Positions 9,296 through 19,879 of a DNA stretch of 64,000 bases are shown piece by piece (the stretch's first letter is position 1; each line of letters begins with the position of its first letter). The stretch spans positions 64,899,470 to 64,963,469 of the forward strand of contig OX465284.1 in assembly GCA_949987705.1 (NCBI GenBank), written 5' to 3'. The notes beneath the pieces are model-generated. The model was not told where the DNA came from. It ran no database searches and worked only from the letters and a program-made list of their open reading frames with translations. A program made the translations under genes and the position numbers. The DNA comes from Thereva unica (Eukaryota; Arthropoda; Insecta; Diptera; Therevidae).

Positions 9296-11290
9296 CTTGA
9301 TAGTATCGGTTCATTTCGTCACGGCTCTTTTGCAGCTGGGATACATGTAGTGTCCGAACATGGGAGGCATAAGTTGCAAGATCCTTGCTTACTTGTTCGG
9401 AGGTTATTCCATGTAGCTCATGATACTTGGTATAGAATGTGTGCACGGTATCACGATTGGTTGGTAAACCTTCCTGTTGGATCGCGATGATTAGACTGGT
9501 CCTGGTTTTGCCTTGTATACATGTGGAGTCAGGTTTGTTGTACATGTAAGCAAGGAACAGCCTTACACTATCGAAAACTTTTCTTTCTCGTAAACGGGAT
9601 AGGGAAAAGTTAGGGTACGATGTGAATGGATTACTTTTAGCAGGTTTATGAATAGAGGATGAAATGGGTAGGGCATTGGGTGGATTAGTGGAGCTTACAA
9701 TTCCGTTAGAACTAATTCTAATTTTACTGGGTTTTGGTTTAGTAGAGCTTAAATTAACCTTAGTTTTAGTGTTAGTTTTCTTTTCACATTTATTTGTTAT
9801 GAAATTAATACTTCTACTTAACCTATTGTTCCAGTGACATAGAATGAGATTGTCCCACCTGAAGACCTCCGTTTTCGAGTTGAAGAAAAGCCATTCGTAT
9901 CTGGATGGCATAAGCAGCCTAAAGCTCTTCAGTTTCTCCATCTTCTTTTATTTGAAAATGACAGGCACACAATTGTGCAGATTTATGCCTAATTCGGTCC
10001 TGAAGAATCATATACCGAAGATGGACCGGCTCGTGAAGGAGCACCTTTGAGGAAATATGCTGATACGTCAGTTCCGGATAGTGCAGTGGTAGATGTGTTG
10101 GCCATCCTTCTTTTAGCGCCGCGGGGAACTTTATTAGTCTTACTAGCTTTTCTCAAATCTATACCGACCTTGTTGCTTGCACTTATTTTCTTTAATCTAT
10201 CCTCCCATTCATTTGCATACCACACGGTTCCAAATTTCTGGACGATTTGTTGAGGCAAGTGCAGTGGTGGTAAATGGCTAGATGGGCTCGATGAGATCGA
10301 TATAGTTTGAACATGTAGATTTTCGGTAAAATTAGGAGGACCAAAAGTGAAGTTGTCCCCGTAGTTGCTGTTGCTTATATTATCTCTGGTTTAGGAGGTT
10401 GCACTATTTAACAGGTGATCTTCAAGTTCCTCGGAGAGCGGGATTGTAGGATTGTTCATTTCAGCATTCCGGATTGTAGGATTGTTCACTTCCGTATTTA
10501 TTGCATCATTGTGTTTATTTATTTCACAAGTGATTAATTCCTTCAGATTTAATAATTCAGCTCCAAGATCACAAAACTGCAATTTTAGGTCAGTTTTGAG
10601 CTTTGCCATGCCATGAGAGAGTCTAGCAGAGAGAGCTTTTCAAAGGTGTCGTGGATTTGGAGTGCAGCAGTGATTGTTCGTGGTCAGTAATGTGTGTATT
10701 ATTGTCCGTATTAATTTTTATTTTTTTAACACATGAGTTGATCGAATTCAACTCGAATTTCATTAGCTTTGATAGGTGGTCAATCATAGTGTCATTCGAT
10801 GCGTCATTAGAGATGGCTAAATTGTCCAATCTGGATTTTATAAGCTCCAAGTTTTTGGAATAACTTTGATAATTATCATCTATTCGATTGACTACCCGCG
10901 AAAGCTCATCAACATTCTCCAAGAGGAGTTGTGTGTCTCTTTTCATAATCAGAGCTTTCTCATTGCGAGCTTTGAAGTCCGCGCTCATGTTAATAATCTC
11001 GCTCAAATTTAAAACATTATCGTTATTGGACTTAACGGCTAGCAAGATATGAGACAGATTTATGGATTTACAATCTGAGCAGTAGAACTTGAAAGTTCTG
11101 CGATATTCTTTCATATACTTGATATTCGTGCGGGAAAGTCCAATACAAGAAGCGTGGAAAAAGCTTTCACATACTCCGTTGCGCGAAACCCATTCGGTTT
11201 CATCACCTGAGCAATTGTTGTTACTGCACTTACATATACATTTTTTTTTATTGTTGAGCGGTGATGTAATAAATAAGAATTAAGAGGTTC
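9252..11290 (-). pseudogene. Broken PHD-finger ORF1-like gene, probably from a LINE
   Basis: Reading the minus strand from about 11255, a Cys/His-rich stretch appears: CKCSNNNC, then a lone Cys, then FFHASC (His-x2-Cys), then FYCSDC. This is the spacing of a PHD-type zinc finger. A leucine-rich, coiled-coil-like region follows to 10623 (for example LLENVDELSRVVNRIDD), then another helical stretch at 10391-10609. A frame containing DVSAYFLKGAPSRAG ends at 9992. Last is a 229-codon frame at 9252-9941 rich in Ser, Thr and Pro (KTKVNLSSTKPKPSK) and ending LQKSRDEMNRYYQV. These pieces lie in different frames, so the gene is inactive. PHD plus coiled coil plus a low-complexity tail is known for ORF1 proteins of some CR1/jockey-type LINEs. 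No endonuclease or reverse transcriptase follows, so a host origin cannot be excluded. Confidence 0.55.
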
Positions 11291-11499
11291 AAAGTCCAAT
11301 TAAATTGTGACGAGAAAAGTAGGTTTTAGAATATGAACTATAAAGTTTAAACTTTGTTTATATAAAACTTATTCATTTAAAACTTTACACTCCCGGAATG
11401 GACCACTAATTATAATAGCCAGATTAACAGATTAATTGAGGTATGAAAGGGCAGGTATTTTTAGTAATAGTGAACTCGCGACAACACGATCGGCACGTC

Positions 11500-12040
11500 T
11501 ACTTTGTTAGCACCACCCTTAACAAGTCCACAAAAATCCAGCGGGGCACTCGGCCTCTAACTATTTTTTTAAAATAATCATTTCTAGAGGGTGGGTTAAG
11601 GGTGTCCCCCGGGGACGATATGGACTTGAGAGTTTTTGTGGTGGTTACTAACACCACCCTTAACAAGTCCACAAAAATCCAGCGGGGCACTCGCCCTCTA
11701 ACTATTTTTTTTAAATAATCATTTCTAGGGGTTGGGTTAAGGGTGCCCCCGGGGACGATATGGACTTGAGATTTTTTGTGGTGGTTATTAGCACCACCCT
11801 TAACAATTCCACAAAAATCCAACGGGGCACTCGGCCTCTAACTATTTTTTTAAAAATAATTATTTTTAGAGGGTGGGTTAAGGGTGTTCCCCGGGGACGA
11901 TATGGACTTGAGATTTTTTGTGGTGGTTACTAGCACCACCCTTAACAAGTCCACAAAAATCCAGCGGGGCACTCGGCCTCTAACTATTTTTTCCAAAAAA
12001 AATCATTTTTAGGGGGTGAGTGAGGGGTAGGTTTATAATT
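11500..12040. repeat. Tandem array of about 141-bp units, 4 copies, internally palindromic
   Basis: TAACTATTTTTT begins at 11558, 11699, 11839 and 11981 (periods 141, 140, 142). Each unit contains CACCACCCTTAACAAGTCC and, inverted, GGGTGGGTTAAGGGTG, so every unit can fold on itself. The ORF across it on the minus strand simply translates the repeat and is not a gene. The array lies just upstream of the minus-strand PHD-finger frame, so it might be a repeated 5' region of that element, but no direct link is visible. Confidence 0.9.
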
Positions 12041-12214
12041 CGTGGTTAATAATTTAGGGATGATATTTTTTGAGACCTCCACTGTCTGTCTGGTATCAAA
12101 AAACAATTATTTACTTGTTTTTTAAGGTCCGATAGTCAGTTTCAAAATTTAATTTTTTTTTCTAAAATCGTTCGATCGAACGTTCGGAACTTCAGGCTCA
12201 TAATTATGGGGCAT

Positions 12215-12720
12215 TTTGTCAAAGGCCTTAGCAAAATTCGTATACATATATAACATCTACTTGACCTCTGCCTTCTAAAGCTCTAACAAACTATACAGTT
12301 TTCAATACACGCTAGATTTGATACAGTAGATCGACTATCGACAAATCCATGCTGTTCGTTTATAATTGTAGGTTTAATGGCCGCGTATAACAATGGAGTA
12401 ACCAATTTTTCAAATAGTTTTGGCAATGAATTCATAGTGGAAATGGGTCGATAGTTTGAGACATCGTTTTTGCAACCTGATAGGTGTGATTCTACTTTTC
12501 TTCCAGGCGTCTGGAAATACACCGGTGGAAAGAGATTTATTAAATAAAATATGAAGCGGTTTACACACACAGTTACTCAAAAATGTTAGGTATTCGATCT
12601 GGACCTGGCCCCCGATTATTTTTCAAACAAGATAGTTCGCGAAAGATCTTTTCAAGAGATATGTTCAGATGACTCAACACATTGTTCGAAGTGTCAGCCA
12701 TATAGTCCATTCAAAACGCG
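12215..12720 (-). pseudogene. LINE reverse transcriptase fragment (5' half of RT domain)
   Basis: Minus-strand reading gives LKNNRGPGPDRIP (the conserved block before the fingers), then a stop, then SGCKNDVSNYRPISTMNSL, PKLFEKLV, INEQHGFVDSRSTVSNL and finally YTNFAKAFDKMP. These are consecutive blocks of non-LTR reverse transcriptases up to the first catalytic Asp region (YTDF-KAFD). The palm with the A-DD motif is missing; the 141-bp array follows instead. One stop lies near 12571. It belongs with the endonuclease and ORF1 upstream (13620-15123), separated from them by about 850 bp of inserted sequence. Confidence 0.8.
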
Positions 12721-13560
12721 GGGGGTCCATTCCAAAATAACAGCTTTAAGAAAATCGAACCCTAAAGGTTTTTGGGGTCGCTGATCACGAAAATCGGGGT
12801 CCCGCGGTCCTAAAACATGGGCGTCACCCCTAAGAATGCAAAAACACCCCTTTTTAGGGGGTTTTCGCGATTATTTCAATAATAATGAAAACTAATGCGA
12901 TGAATTACACTTTTTTTAATATTAATTTGCGAAGGTGGTTAATTTGTACTAAATTAAGGCGAACTTTATGATAAGGGGTAGTCCTAAAGGGTTGAAACTA
13001 CCCCTAAATCGGCCAAAAATGGAAAAAATTGTAAATTTTTTTTTCAAGTTTATGCTTATTTTCAAAACTTAAGGGTTAAAACTACGCCTACAATAATAAA
13101 AATCAACTTTATACAAAAAAAATTGCAAAATTTTTTTTTTGCTTTTTGTTTAAAATTTGGTTCAATAGGTATTATCAGCAAAAAAAAATATTTTTTTCAA
13201 CCCAGAGTACTAAAAAAGTACGAAATTAGCGCCAATTTTAGTATTAAAATTGCTTATAACTTTGAAAGTAAAGGCCGTAGCATAAAAATTTTCTGGACAT
13301 TATTCATAGGAAACACTCCAAGCTTTCTTATTCTGGAAAAAAACATTAGTTGACTATGAATATTTGGAGAAAAAGATGGTTGAAGGTGACATTTTTGTTA
13401 AAAAAACAAAATTTTGGTAGTTGGTACTGTGGTACCGTCGCTTTTACAGTTTTAGATAGGTGGGAGTATTCTGCATACACTGATACCTTATTCATGAAAA
13501 TAAGTGATGGCGTTAAAAAATACAGCGTTAATTAGTCATTTCGACCGAATAAAAAGAAAT
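12721..13560. mobile_element. Insertion inside the LINE, related to the ACAGGGTGT repeat family
   Basis: This block separates the endonuclease and RT parts of one LINE. Its part 13250-13350 (CTTATAACTTTGAAAGTAAA, GGCCGTAGCAT, GACATTATTCATAGGAAA) matches 53815-53920, and its part 13470-13530 (CTTATTCATGAAAATAAG and on) matches 38460-38500 and 54410-54450. No transposase frame is present. Its exact ends are not clear. Confidence 0.55.
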
Positions 13561-13599
13561 AGCATTATTAACACCTTAGCCACAGTTACGGGATATAAC

Positions 13600-14345
13600 A
13601 ACTATACAGAAATTCAATACTTATTATAGCCGATAATCTAAGATACTTTTCTTTTGCGCCGGGCCTGGGGCAATTTTGACCCACCTCCCTATTTATCATT
13701 TATGCGGAGGCGTATCAGGCCGAGAAATTGGTTTAGAACAAAGCGAAGATGTAAGCCAGTCCGTTGTCCGCAAATTAAAATCACCAGTTATAATAAATTC
13801 AGCATTTGGGTAACGATTACGAATATCGAGTAAGGACCGACTAGTTTTTTCATAAACAGTATATGGAGAATTTGGAGGAATATAAATTGTATTAATCAGG
13901 GACTAAGAACGGAACGAAAACGAGAACGAAAGAAGAAGAATTTTTCGTTTTCGTTCTGATCGGAAACGAACAAAATACTTTTCGTTTTTAGTCCCTGGTA
14001 TTAATTACATATTGCGATCGATTATAAGTTAACAATATCGAGACGTGTTCGAGTGATTCGTCGAGATTTTCAATTCGTTGACATTTCACATCAATCTTCG
14101 TTGCGATCAAAACCCTCCCCCCCCCCCCTCCTTCTGTACATAAACTATTCTTTTTATTTCTGTCTGTACGATAAAAGTGATATCCACCAAATGCGAGCTT
14201 CGAGGAGCTAATATGTGATTGGAGCCATGTTTCGGTAAAAACTATTATATAAAAATCGGAATGTAAAATATTATGTCTAAGAGAAGTTAACTTTGTCCGC
14301 AGACCTCTAACATTTTGATAATATAAAAGAAATTGACTTGAACTA
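13600..14345 (-). pseudogene. LINE AP-type endonuclease domain, broken
   Basis: On the minus strand the frame just after ORF1 reads FYYQNVRGLRTKLTSLRHN, then DFYIIVFTETWL (the catalytic ET block) and LAFGGYHFYRTDR. After a 101-bp MITE at 13897-13997 it resumes with IYIPPNSPYTVYEK and FIITGDFNL (the GDFN block), ending near PISRPDTPPHK and a stop. These are hallmark motifs of the apurinic endonuclease domain of jockey-like LINEs. A C-rich run at 14109-14122 and the MITE disturb the frame. ORF2 begins within a few bases of the ORF1 stop. Confidence 0.8.
13897..13997. mobile_element. 101-bp hAT-type MITE with perfect 8-bp target duplication
   Basis: The ends are CAGGGACTAA and its inverse TTAGTCCCTG, and GTATTAAT flanks both sides (13889-13896, 13998-14005). 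The interior is a near palindrome of GAACGAAAACGA motifs. It sits in the endonuclease coding region of the LINE and is thus younger than that copy. Confidence 0.9.
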
Positions 14346-14352
14346 ATTTGAC

Positions 14353-15123
14353 TTATTGAGTATTCCCGTTGTTGACATTTTTTGGAACGATCACCGGTGT
14401 GTGATTGACATATTTGATGGTTAGGATAGACTCCCCCTCATCAATGCGGCGTTGCAATTCACCGCGCAATTCGGCGGGATATGCACGTTCGCGTGGCGTT
14501 TGATCATTCTTGACAATTAAGTTTTTGTTTGAGAAAAGACGCTTGTTTTTGAAAATGAGAAACACCTCACGTTCGGATTCAAACACGAGTTTCAAAGGTC
14601 GCGCGCGATTATCACGTTTGCCACCCAAGCGGGTAGCTTGTTTCGCTTCGATGTCTAGGCCTAGCGACGAGAGAAGAGTGTTAACGCCGACGAGCTCATC
14701 CCTGCCCTCGGCGATCTCAGCAATGCCAACCAAGATGTCATTGGCGACGCGACGGCAGCGTTCACGGAGCTCGTCGCATGCAACTGAGATTTGTTGCAGC
14801 GACGAAGTTCCCACTGCAGCACCCTGCCTGGACTCGAGGGCAGTGATGCGTTTCCCAAAGTCACCCACATTCACCTTGATGTCAGCGATCTCACCTTCGA
14901 GCGGTTGAATCGCGCTCTGCAATTCGTTCTTGAATGAAGTGTTGATTTTCTGTAGGAGTTGATTCAGGCCGAACTGGAATACTTCACGGTTAATCGGAGC
15001 TGCTTTATCAGTTGTTGATTTCCGGGTGAGATTCGCCTCAGGAGTCAGCGAGACGGGTGACACAGGTTGGAAGCGTTTTTCTTGGTAGAACTCATTGTAA
15101 CAGCGCATATAACCGGGCTCCAA
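14353..15123 (-). CDS. LINE ORF1 protein (coiled coil plus RRM-like domain), 256 codons, open
   Basis: The frame is uninterrupted from ATG 15123 to the stop at 14353. Residues 1-40 are basic and Ser/Thr-rich. Residues about 50-105 form a coiled-coil-like helix (LLQKINTSFKNELQSAIQPL, VNVGDFGKRITALESR). Residues about 120-210 look RRM-like: RRVANDILVGIAEI, then TRLGGKRDNRARPLKLVFES, then EVFLIFKNKRLF, followed by VKNDQTPRERA. This order is typical of nucleic-acid-binding ORF1 proteins of jockey-superfamily LINEs, which coat the element RNA. The endonuclease starts immediately downstream, but ORF2 is broken, so the copy cannot move by itself. ORF1 being open suggests modest age. No CCHC knuckle is seen. 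Confidence 0.8.
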   Translation of the reverse strand: MEPGYMRCYNEFYQEKRFQPVSPVSLTPEANLTRKSTTDKAAPINREVFQFGLNQLLQKINTSFKNELQSAIQPLEGEIADIKVNVGDFGKRITALESRQGAAVGTSSLQQISVACDELRERCRRVANDILVGIAEIAEGRDELVGVNTLLSSLGLDIEAKQATRLGGKRDNRARPLKLVFESEREVFLIFKNKRLFSNKNLIVKNDQTPRERAYPAELRGELQRRIDEGESILTIKYVNHTPVIVPKNVNNGNTQ

Positions 15124-15149
15124 CTATACCTTTACAAGTTCAAATTGAG

Positions 15150-15254
15150 ACTAAACAATTTCAAAATGGGACTAAACAATTTCAAAATGGGACTAAACAA
15201 TTTCAAAATGGGACTAAACAATTTCAAAATGGGACTAAACAATTTCAAAATGAG
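15150..15254. repeat. 21-bp tandem repeat, 5 copies, at the 5' end of the LINE
   Basis: ACTAAACAATTTCAAAATGGG starts at 15150, 15171, 15192, 15213 and 15234 with almost no change between copies. It lies just upstream of ORF1 on the minus strand, where some LINEs carry repeated promoter units. Whether it is part of the LINE or flanking DNA is inference. Confidence 0.9.
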
Positions 15255-15365
15255 AATTAAAAAAAACCGGTGCCCCGGGCCACGGCGCATCGCGCTGTGG
15301 CGATTATCACGTGACAACTACCATGTTGCTCGTAGTATTTTTATTTTTTTATTCGTTCTCAAATT

Positions 15366-17975
15366 TAACAATGACAGTCCCAGCGGGAAATGTAATGGGT
15401 AGGTAAGCGAGGTGGTAATGAGATGGACCCATTACCGTTATGATGAAATCATAGGTTACTTTTACATAGGGATGTCCTAGGGCGGTAAGCACTTACAGTA
15501 GGCATTACAGACGAGAACTTATTTCAGAGGCGAAATGTATTAGGTGAATACATATGTAGATTACCATGTAAGGCATGCAGAATAAATTACTGGCTACCCT
15601 TTTTAGCAATAAAAACAAGACATCTTTTTGATTTTGTTGCTCATTGTTAGTGGTATAAATTAATCTTATAAAATTGATGAGGACGGAATAAACTCATGAA
15701 GAGAGGCTTCGACAAGCCAAAGACAAATAACAAAAGCACATCACATTTCCAACGAAAGTATTTCACAAGGCATTACCTAGTCGCTTACCTACTCATTACA
15801 ACGTAAAGACCTCCATTTTCCTAAATTTCCAGTAGAATTTTTCGATTACCAGGTAGGCGCTTACACAAATCATTGAAGAATTCGTCAAAGTCTAGTAATA
15901 ACAAGTCTTTCATCTTCATACAAAATTTTCACCCGGTTGGTTGTGTGCGTGCATATATGAATATCACTGCTGAGCAAAATTCAACGCATACTTCGTGAAT
16001 TCAGCGAGACAAAGCCAGATTCTGTCTTTACGGTAAAGTATGCAGAACAGAAAAGGAAAGAAAATTGAATCAGCTGTCAAAATTGAAATCATCAAAACAA
16101 ACGAGCAAATATGCACCAATACATTAAGTTTATTCCCATATAAACTCATAAAAGTTTAGCCGTTTAGTTGTATGCAAACACTTCAAAGAACTGCTAGCTG
16201 GAGATGAGGAGCAACCGCCAACAGAAAACGTGGAAGTAGCAGAAGAACTAGCGGGCGATATGCCTACATCAGGAGATGTACAAGACGCAGTGAAAAAACT
16301 GAAAAACAACAAATCTCCGGGCAAAGATAACATTGTAGCAGAGCTATTAAAAAAAGGAGGTGGAAACCTAATATTAAGCCTGCATGAAATCGTAACACTA
16401 ATATGGACCCAGAAACAAATACCATCGGAATGGAGCGAGGGCATTGTGTGCCCTATACATAAAAAAGGAGATCAGCTAAACTGCCGTAACTATAGAGGCA
16501 TCACTCTACTGAACGTAGCATATAAAGTATCTTCAAATATTTTATACGTTAAACTGCAGCCTTACGCAGAAGAAGCTCTGGGAAACTATCAAAGCGGTTT
16601 CCGTCCCGGAAGATCTACCACAGACCACATTTTCACTCTTAGGCAGGTCCTAGAAAAGGCGAATGAATTTAACATAAACATACATTCGCTATTCATAGAC
16701 TTCAGAAACGCCTATGATAAAATAAAACGTGAAGAATTATACAAAGCTATGGAGTACCTAAGATTCCCCAAACACCTTGTAAATTTGACTAAAATGACAA
16801 TGAAAGAGGTATTATGCAGAATAAGAATTGAAGGAGAGCTATCAGAACCATTCAACGCCACAGTAGGACTAAGACAAGGAGATGCCCTATCGTGCTTACT
16901 ATTTAACGTAGCTATGGAAAAAGTGATAAGAGACGCAGGAATTAACACAGCGGGCAGTATCTTCAACAAGTCGGTACAATTATTGGCGTACGCTGACGAC
17001 ATCGTAATACTAGCCAGATCCCCCGTAGCAATGAAAGAAGCCTTCATATCGCTAGAAAGAGCAGCAAAGAAACTCGGACTAGCAATTAATGAAGAGAAAA
17101 CGAAATATATGTGCATCTCCAAAAGACGTAATGATCGCCAGAATATGACAATTGATACATACAACATCGAAGCAGTAAAAGAATTTATATATCTAGGGAC
17201 GCTAATTTCAAAAGACAACGACACTACATTAGAAGTTAAAAGGAGATTTGCGCTGGGAAACAGATGCTACTTTGGGCTACGTAAACATTTCTTATCAAGG
17301 AACATATCAAGAAGCACTAAAGTAAAACTGTACAGAACTCTTATAAGGCCAATACTACTGTATGGATCCGAAACCTGGACATTAAGAAGTAACGAAGAAC
17401 ACCTCCTAGGGTGCTTCGAAAGAAAAATCCTGCGCACTATATATGGAGGAATCAACGAAAACGGTGTTTGGAGGAGAAGATACAATCACGAATTGTATCA
17501 GTTGTATAAAGATCCAAACATCATTAAAACTATAAAAATTAACAGAATCCGATGGGCAGGACATGTTGAACGTAGCAGTGACGACAGCATAACAAAAATT
17601 ATTATGAACAAGAGACCAGACGGACACAGAGGTACGGGACGTCCAAAAAAGAGATGTTTAGACAGCGTAGAAGAAGATCTACGAACCCTAGGTATAAGAA
17701 ATTGGAGACTTCAAGCCAGGGACCGACAGTTCTGGAGGAGGATGTTGCAGGAAGCCAAAGCCAATAACAGGCTGTGGAGCTATTTATGATGATGAAACGC
17801 GTATAAAAATGCTGCATTCTCTCTCTGATAGCCTGACATCGTCATTTGAAGAACTTATGCATGTAGCTGTTCGTCTTTCACTCATTAACCATTGAAGATG
17901 AAAGACTTGTTAATTTCTAGATTTTGGAATTCGTGGGTTACCAGGGTAACCCCTCGCTAGTTTTCCCGCTGGGAG
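15366..17975. mobile_element. DNA element with CTCCCAGCGGGAAA-type ends, interrupted by an RTE-type LINE
   Basis: CAGTCCCAGCGGGAAA near 15366 is mirrored by TTTTCCCGCTGGGAGT near 17962-17975. A second inverted pair, AACAAGTCTTTCATCTTCAT at 15899 and its complement at 17893, lies further in. Between the left part and the LINE are motifs such as GGTAGGTAAGCG and CTTACCTACTCATTAC. No transposase frame is left. The RTE-type LINE (about 16150-17800) is inserted in it. Confidence 0.5.
16153..17789 (+). CDS. RTE-type LINE reverse transcriptase, 5' truncated, open
   Basis: An open frame of about 540 codons; the part from 16230 alone is 519. Motifs in order: CKHFKELLAGDEEQPP, LKNNKSPGKDNI, NYRGITLLN, YQSGFRPGRSTTDHIFTLRQ, LFIDFRNAYDKI (first catalytic Asp), GLRQGDALSCLLFN, LLAYADDIVILAR (the catalytic ADD), NEEKTKYM, YLGTLISK, LLYGSETWTL, RIRWAGHVER and GRPKKRCLD. 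This is the full RT and C-terminal layout of RTE-clade LINEs. The AP endonuclease that precedes RT is missing, so the copy is 5' truncated. There is no ATG at the head of the frame. The 3' end is followed by TGATGATGA, the short-repeat tail style of this clade. With no stop in the whole frame it is probably a recent copy. Confidence 0.88.
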
Positions 17976-18120
17976 TAATATATAATAAACACAATATATG
18001 TAGATACGCGGCACTCATTGCCACTACTACATGCAGGGTGCAGGGAAGCTTCGGAAAAAAAAAATTTTTAGACAAAAGTTTCATATTTTTCTTCGGAGAA
18101 TCACAATCCGTGAGAAAAAA

Positions 18121-18480
18121 AAAATTTTAAAAACCGACTTCAGAAAAAAACCCGCGATGCACAAAAAAGGATGAAATAATTGATTGTAATTCTTAACAAC
18201 ATCAATCCAATAAGAATGGATCTAGAAAGAAGAATCACTTTTGAAGACGGTGCTAACACATGTGGGTGATATATTAAGCCTAACAAAGAAATGTAAACAA
18301 TTGCCGAAGCAAGAGTTAGTGCAATCAAAGTCAACTACTACCTGGCACCGTCTTCAAAAGTGATTCTTCTTTCTAGATCCATTCTTATTGGATTGATGTT
18401 GTTAAGAATTACAAACAATTATTTCATCCTTTTTTGTGCATCGCGGGTTTTTTTCTGAAGTCGGTTTTTAAAATTTTTTT
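18121..18480. mobile_element. Large fold-back, about 130-bp near-perfect inverted arms
   Basis: The left arm (AAAAACCGACTTCAGAAAAA through GAATGGATCTAGAAAGAAG to GAAGACGGTGC) is repeated inverted on the right (GCACCGTCTTCAAAAGTG to CTGAAGTCGGTTTTTAA). The loop is about 90 bp. An AACCGACTTCAAAAAAAG-type end recurs inverted near 19535-19562, so the fold-back may be one end of a larger element reaching there. No coding sequence. Confidence 0.85.
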
Positions 18481-19040
18481 TTATTTCGTGCTTTTTAGTC
18501 CATTCATTTTTTAATATTGCCTGTCAGTGCAAGGAGCCTACGTTTTTACGACGCCACATAGCGAAGTGTATTCTACTTGTCACACCTTTTCATTTGATAC
18601 CCATGTCTGGGGTCGGGGAGCGCAATTGCAAAATTTGATTGCAGATTGTATTGTCATGCGAACTATACGTATGTGCAAAATTTGCAGTTGATCGGTTATA
18701 TGGAACTGGGTCAAAATCAAGTTGCAAGATTTGTTTACACTATACACACATACAGATCAAGATAATATAAGGCATATAAAAAGTTAAGTTGCCATTGATA
18801 TCGGGGAAATTAAATGTAAACAATAAACTTTAAACTCTTTGATTCTTCATCCACGTCATGGTATATTTATTTATTCGATATAAACAATAGTTTTTTGAGC
18901 TGCAAATTTCGCCATAATTTCGTTCTTATCGGCTTTTGTTCTGGAAGCAAATTTACAGACGCATTCACGTCGAAAACTTGTTTAATATGGAAGAAAATTC
19001 CCCGAAGGAAATTAAAAAATAATTATTTTGTCGATATATA
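18481..19040. other. Unassigned, possibly interior of a larger AACCGACTTC element
   Basis: No ORF or internal repeat recognised. It lies between the fold-back and the SINE-like units, inside the possible 18121-19562 composite. Confidence 0.35.
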
Positions 19041-19044
19041 GAAA

Positions 19045-19290
19045 AAAAGCACCGCGAGCCCTTGGGATCGAACTCGCACCCCACAGATCCCATAGACAAG
19101 AATACTTGGCCCCAGCCCTTTGCGCTATGTTAAGCACTATCGGCCGCTGACCAATATGTTAATAAATCATTTCAGAAAAAAGAAAAAGAGAAAAAGAAAA
19201 AAACCGGCTGCCCCGACCGGAATCGAACCTGTAGCGCTGAATCGAGCATCCGACACTCCACCCACTCTGCCACCGGGCTGCTGCCAGATT
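19045..19290 (-). repeat. Two tandem tRNA-like units, probably SINE heads
   Basis: On the minus strand, 19283-19206 carries an A-box (TGGCAGAGTGG) and B-box (GGTTCGATTCC). About 80 bases further on, 19135-19050 carries a second A-box-like TAGCGCAAAGG and B-box-like GAGTTCGATCC, then a T-run that could end polymerase III transcription. The acceptor stems do not pair well, so these are tRNA-derived or decayed tRNA sequences rather than working tRNA genes. An AAAGAGAAAAAG-rich spacer separates the two. Confidence 0.55.
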
Positions 19291-19534
19291 GACAACAATA
19301 AAGTAATTTGTTCGGTGCCCATGAAATGTTTAGGTTGAACTTTAACAGGTTGAATTTTAACAGTTTTTTCTGCCTAACTTCGAACTCCGTTATCAGAATT
19401 TAGAAAAAATTTAACGGGACCACCGTGGGAAGGTCCCCCTTCAAATGAACCAAAAAAAAAAGCAAAAAAGTTATTGGGTTACAAAGTTATGCGTGAACAG
19501 GACCACAAAATACCTACACGTCGAATTGAGTAAC

Positions 19535-19562
19535 CTCCTCTTTTTTTGAAGTCGGTTAAAAA
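19535..19562. repeat. Inverted AACCGACTTCAAAAAAAG end motif
   Basis: CTTTTTTTGAAGTCGGTTAAAA is the inverse of the end motif seen at 18127 and at the right arm near 18470. It probably marks the right boundary of a composite repeat. Confidence 0.5.
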
Positions 19563-19789
19563 TAGGGGTTGCCATTTGAAATTTCAGACTTACCCCCCCC
19601 CCCCCTGCGAGGGGGTGAGTGGGTGGGGGTGAGTTTCGTGTGTAAACGATTCTACCCTCCAACCTGAGCAACTTTTGCTACAAACTTTTTTCACGAAAAC
19701 CTACCCTTCAGGAAATATCGAACCGTTCCCACACCTTTTCCACACCCGGTATACCACGAAGCGTTTATGTATGCCCGTTCTACATATGG

Positions 19790-19875
19790 AGATCAATGGT
19801 GATCTCAACTAACACAGAGCTGTCGCACAAAACAGAGTCCGCTGGCGGGCAACTGTTTCCGCCCTATGTCCCCAG
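19790..19875 (+). pseudogene. LINE C-terminal scrap
   Basis: The + strand reads RAVAQNRVRWRATVSALCP, the same C-terminal sequence that occurs on the minus strand of the related copies near 41970-42010 and 42830-42880. Only this tail is present. Confidence 0.6.
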
Positions 19876-19879
19876 GTTT

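Noticed and set aside
11499..11822. 107-codon minus ORF with repeated peptide
   Set aside because: It only translates the 141-bp tandem repeat.
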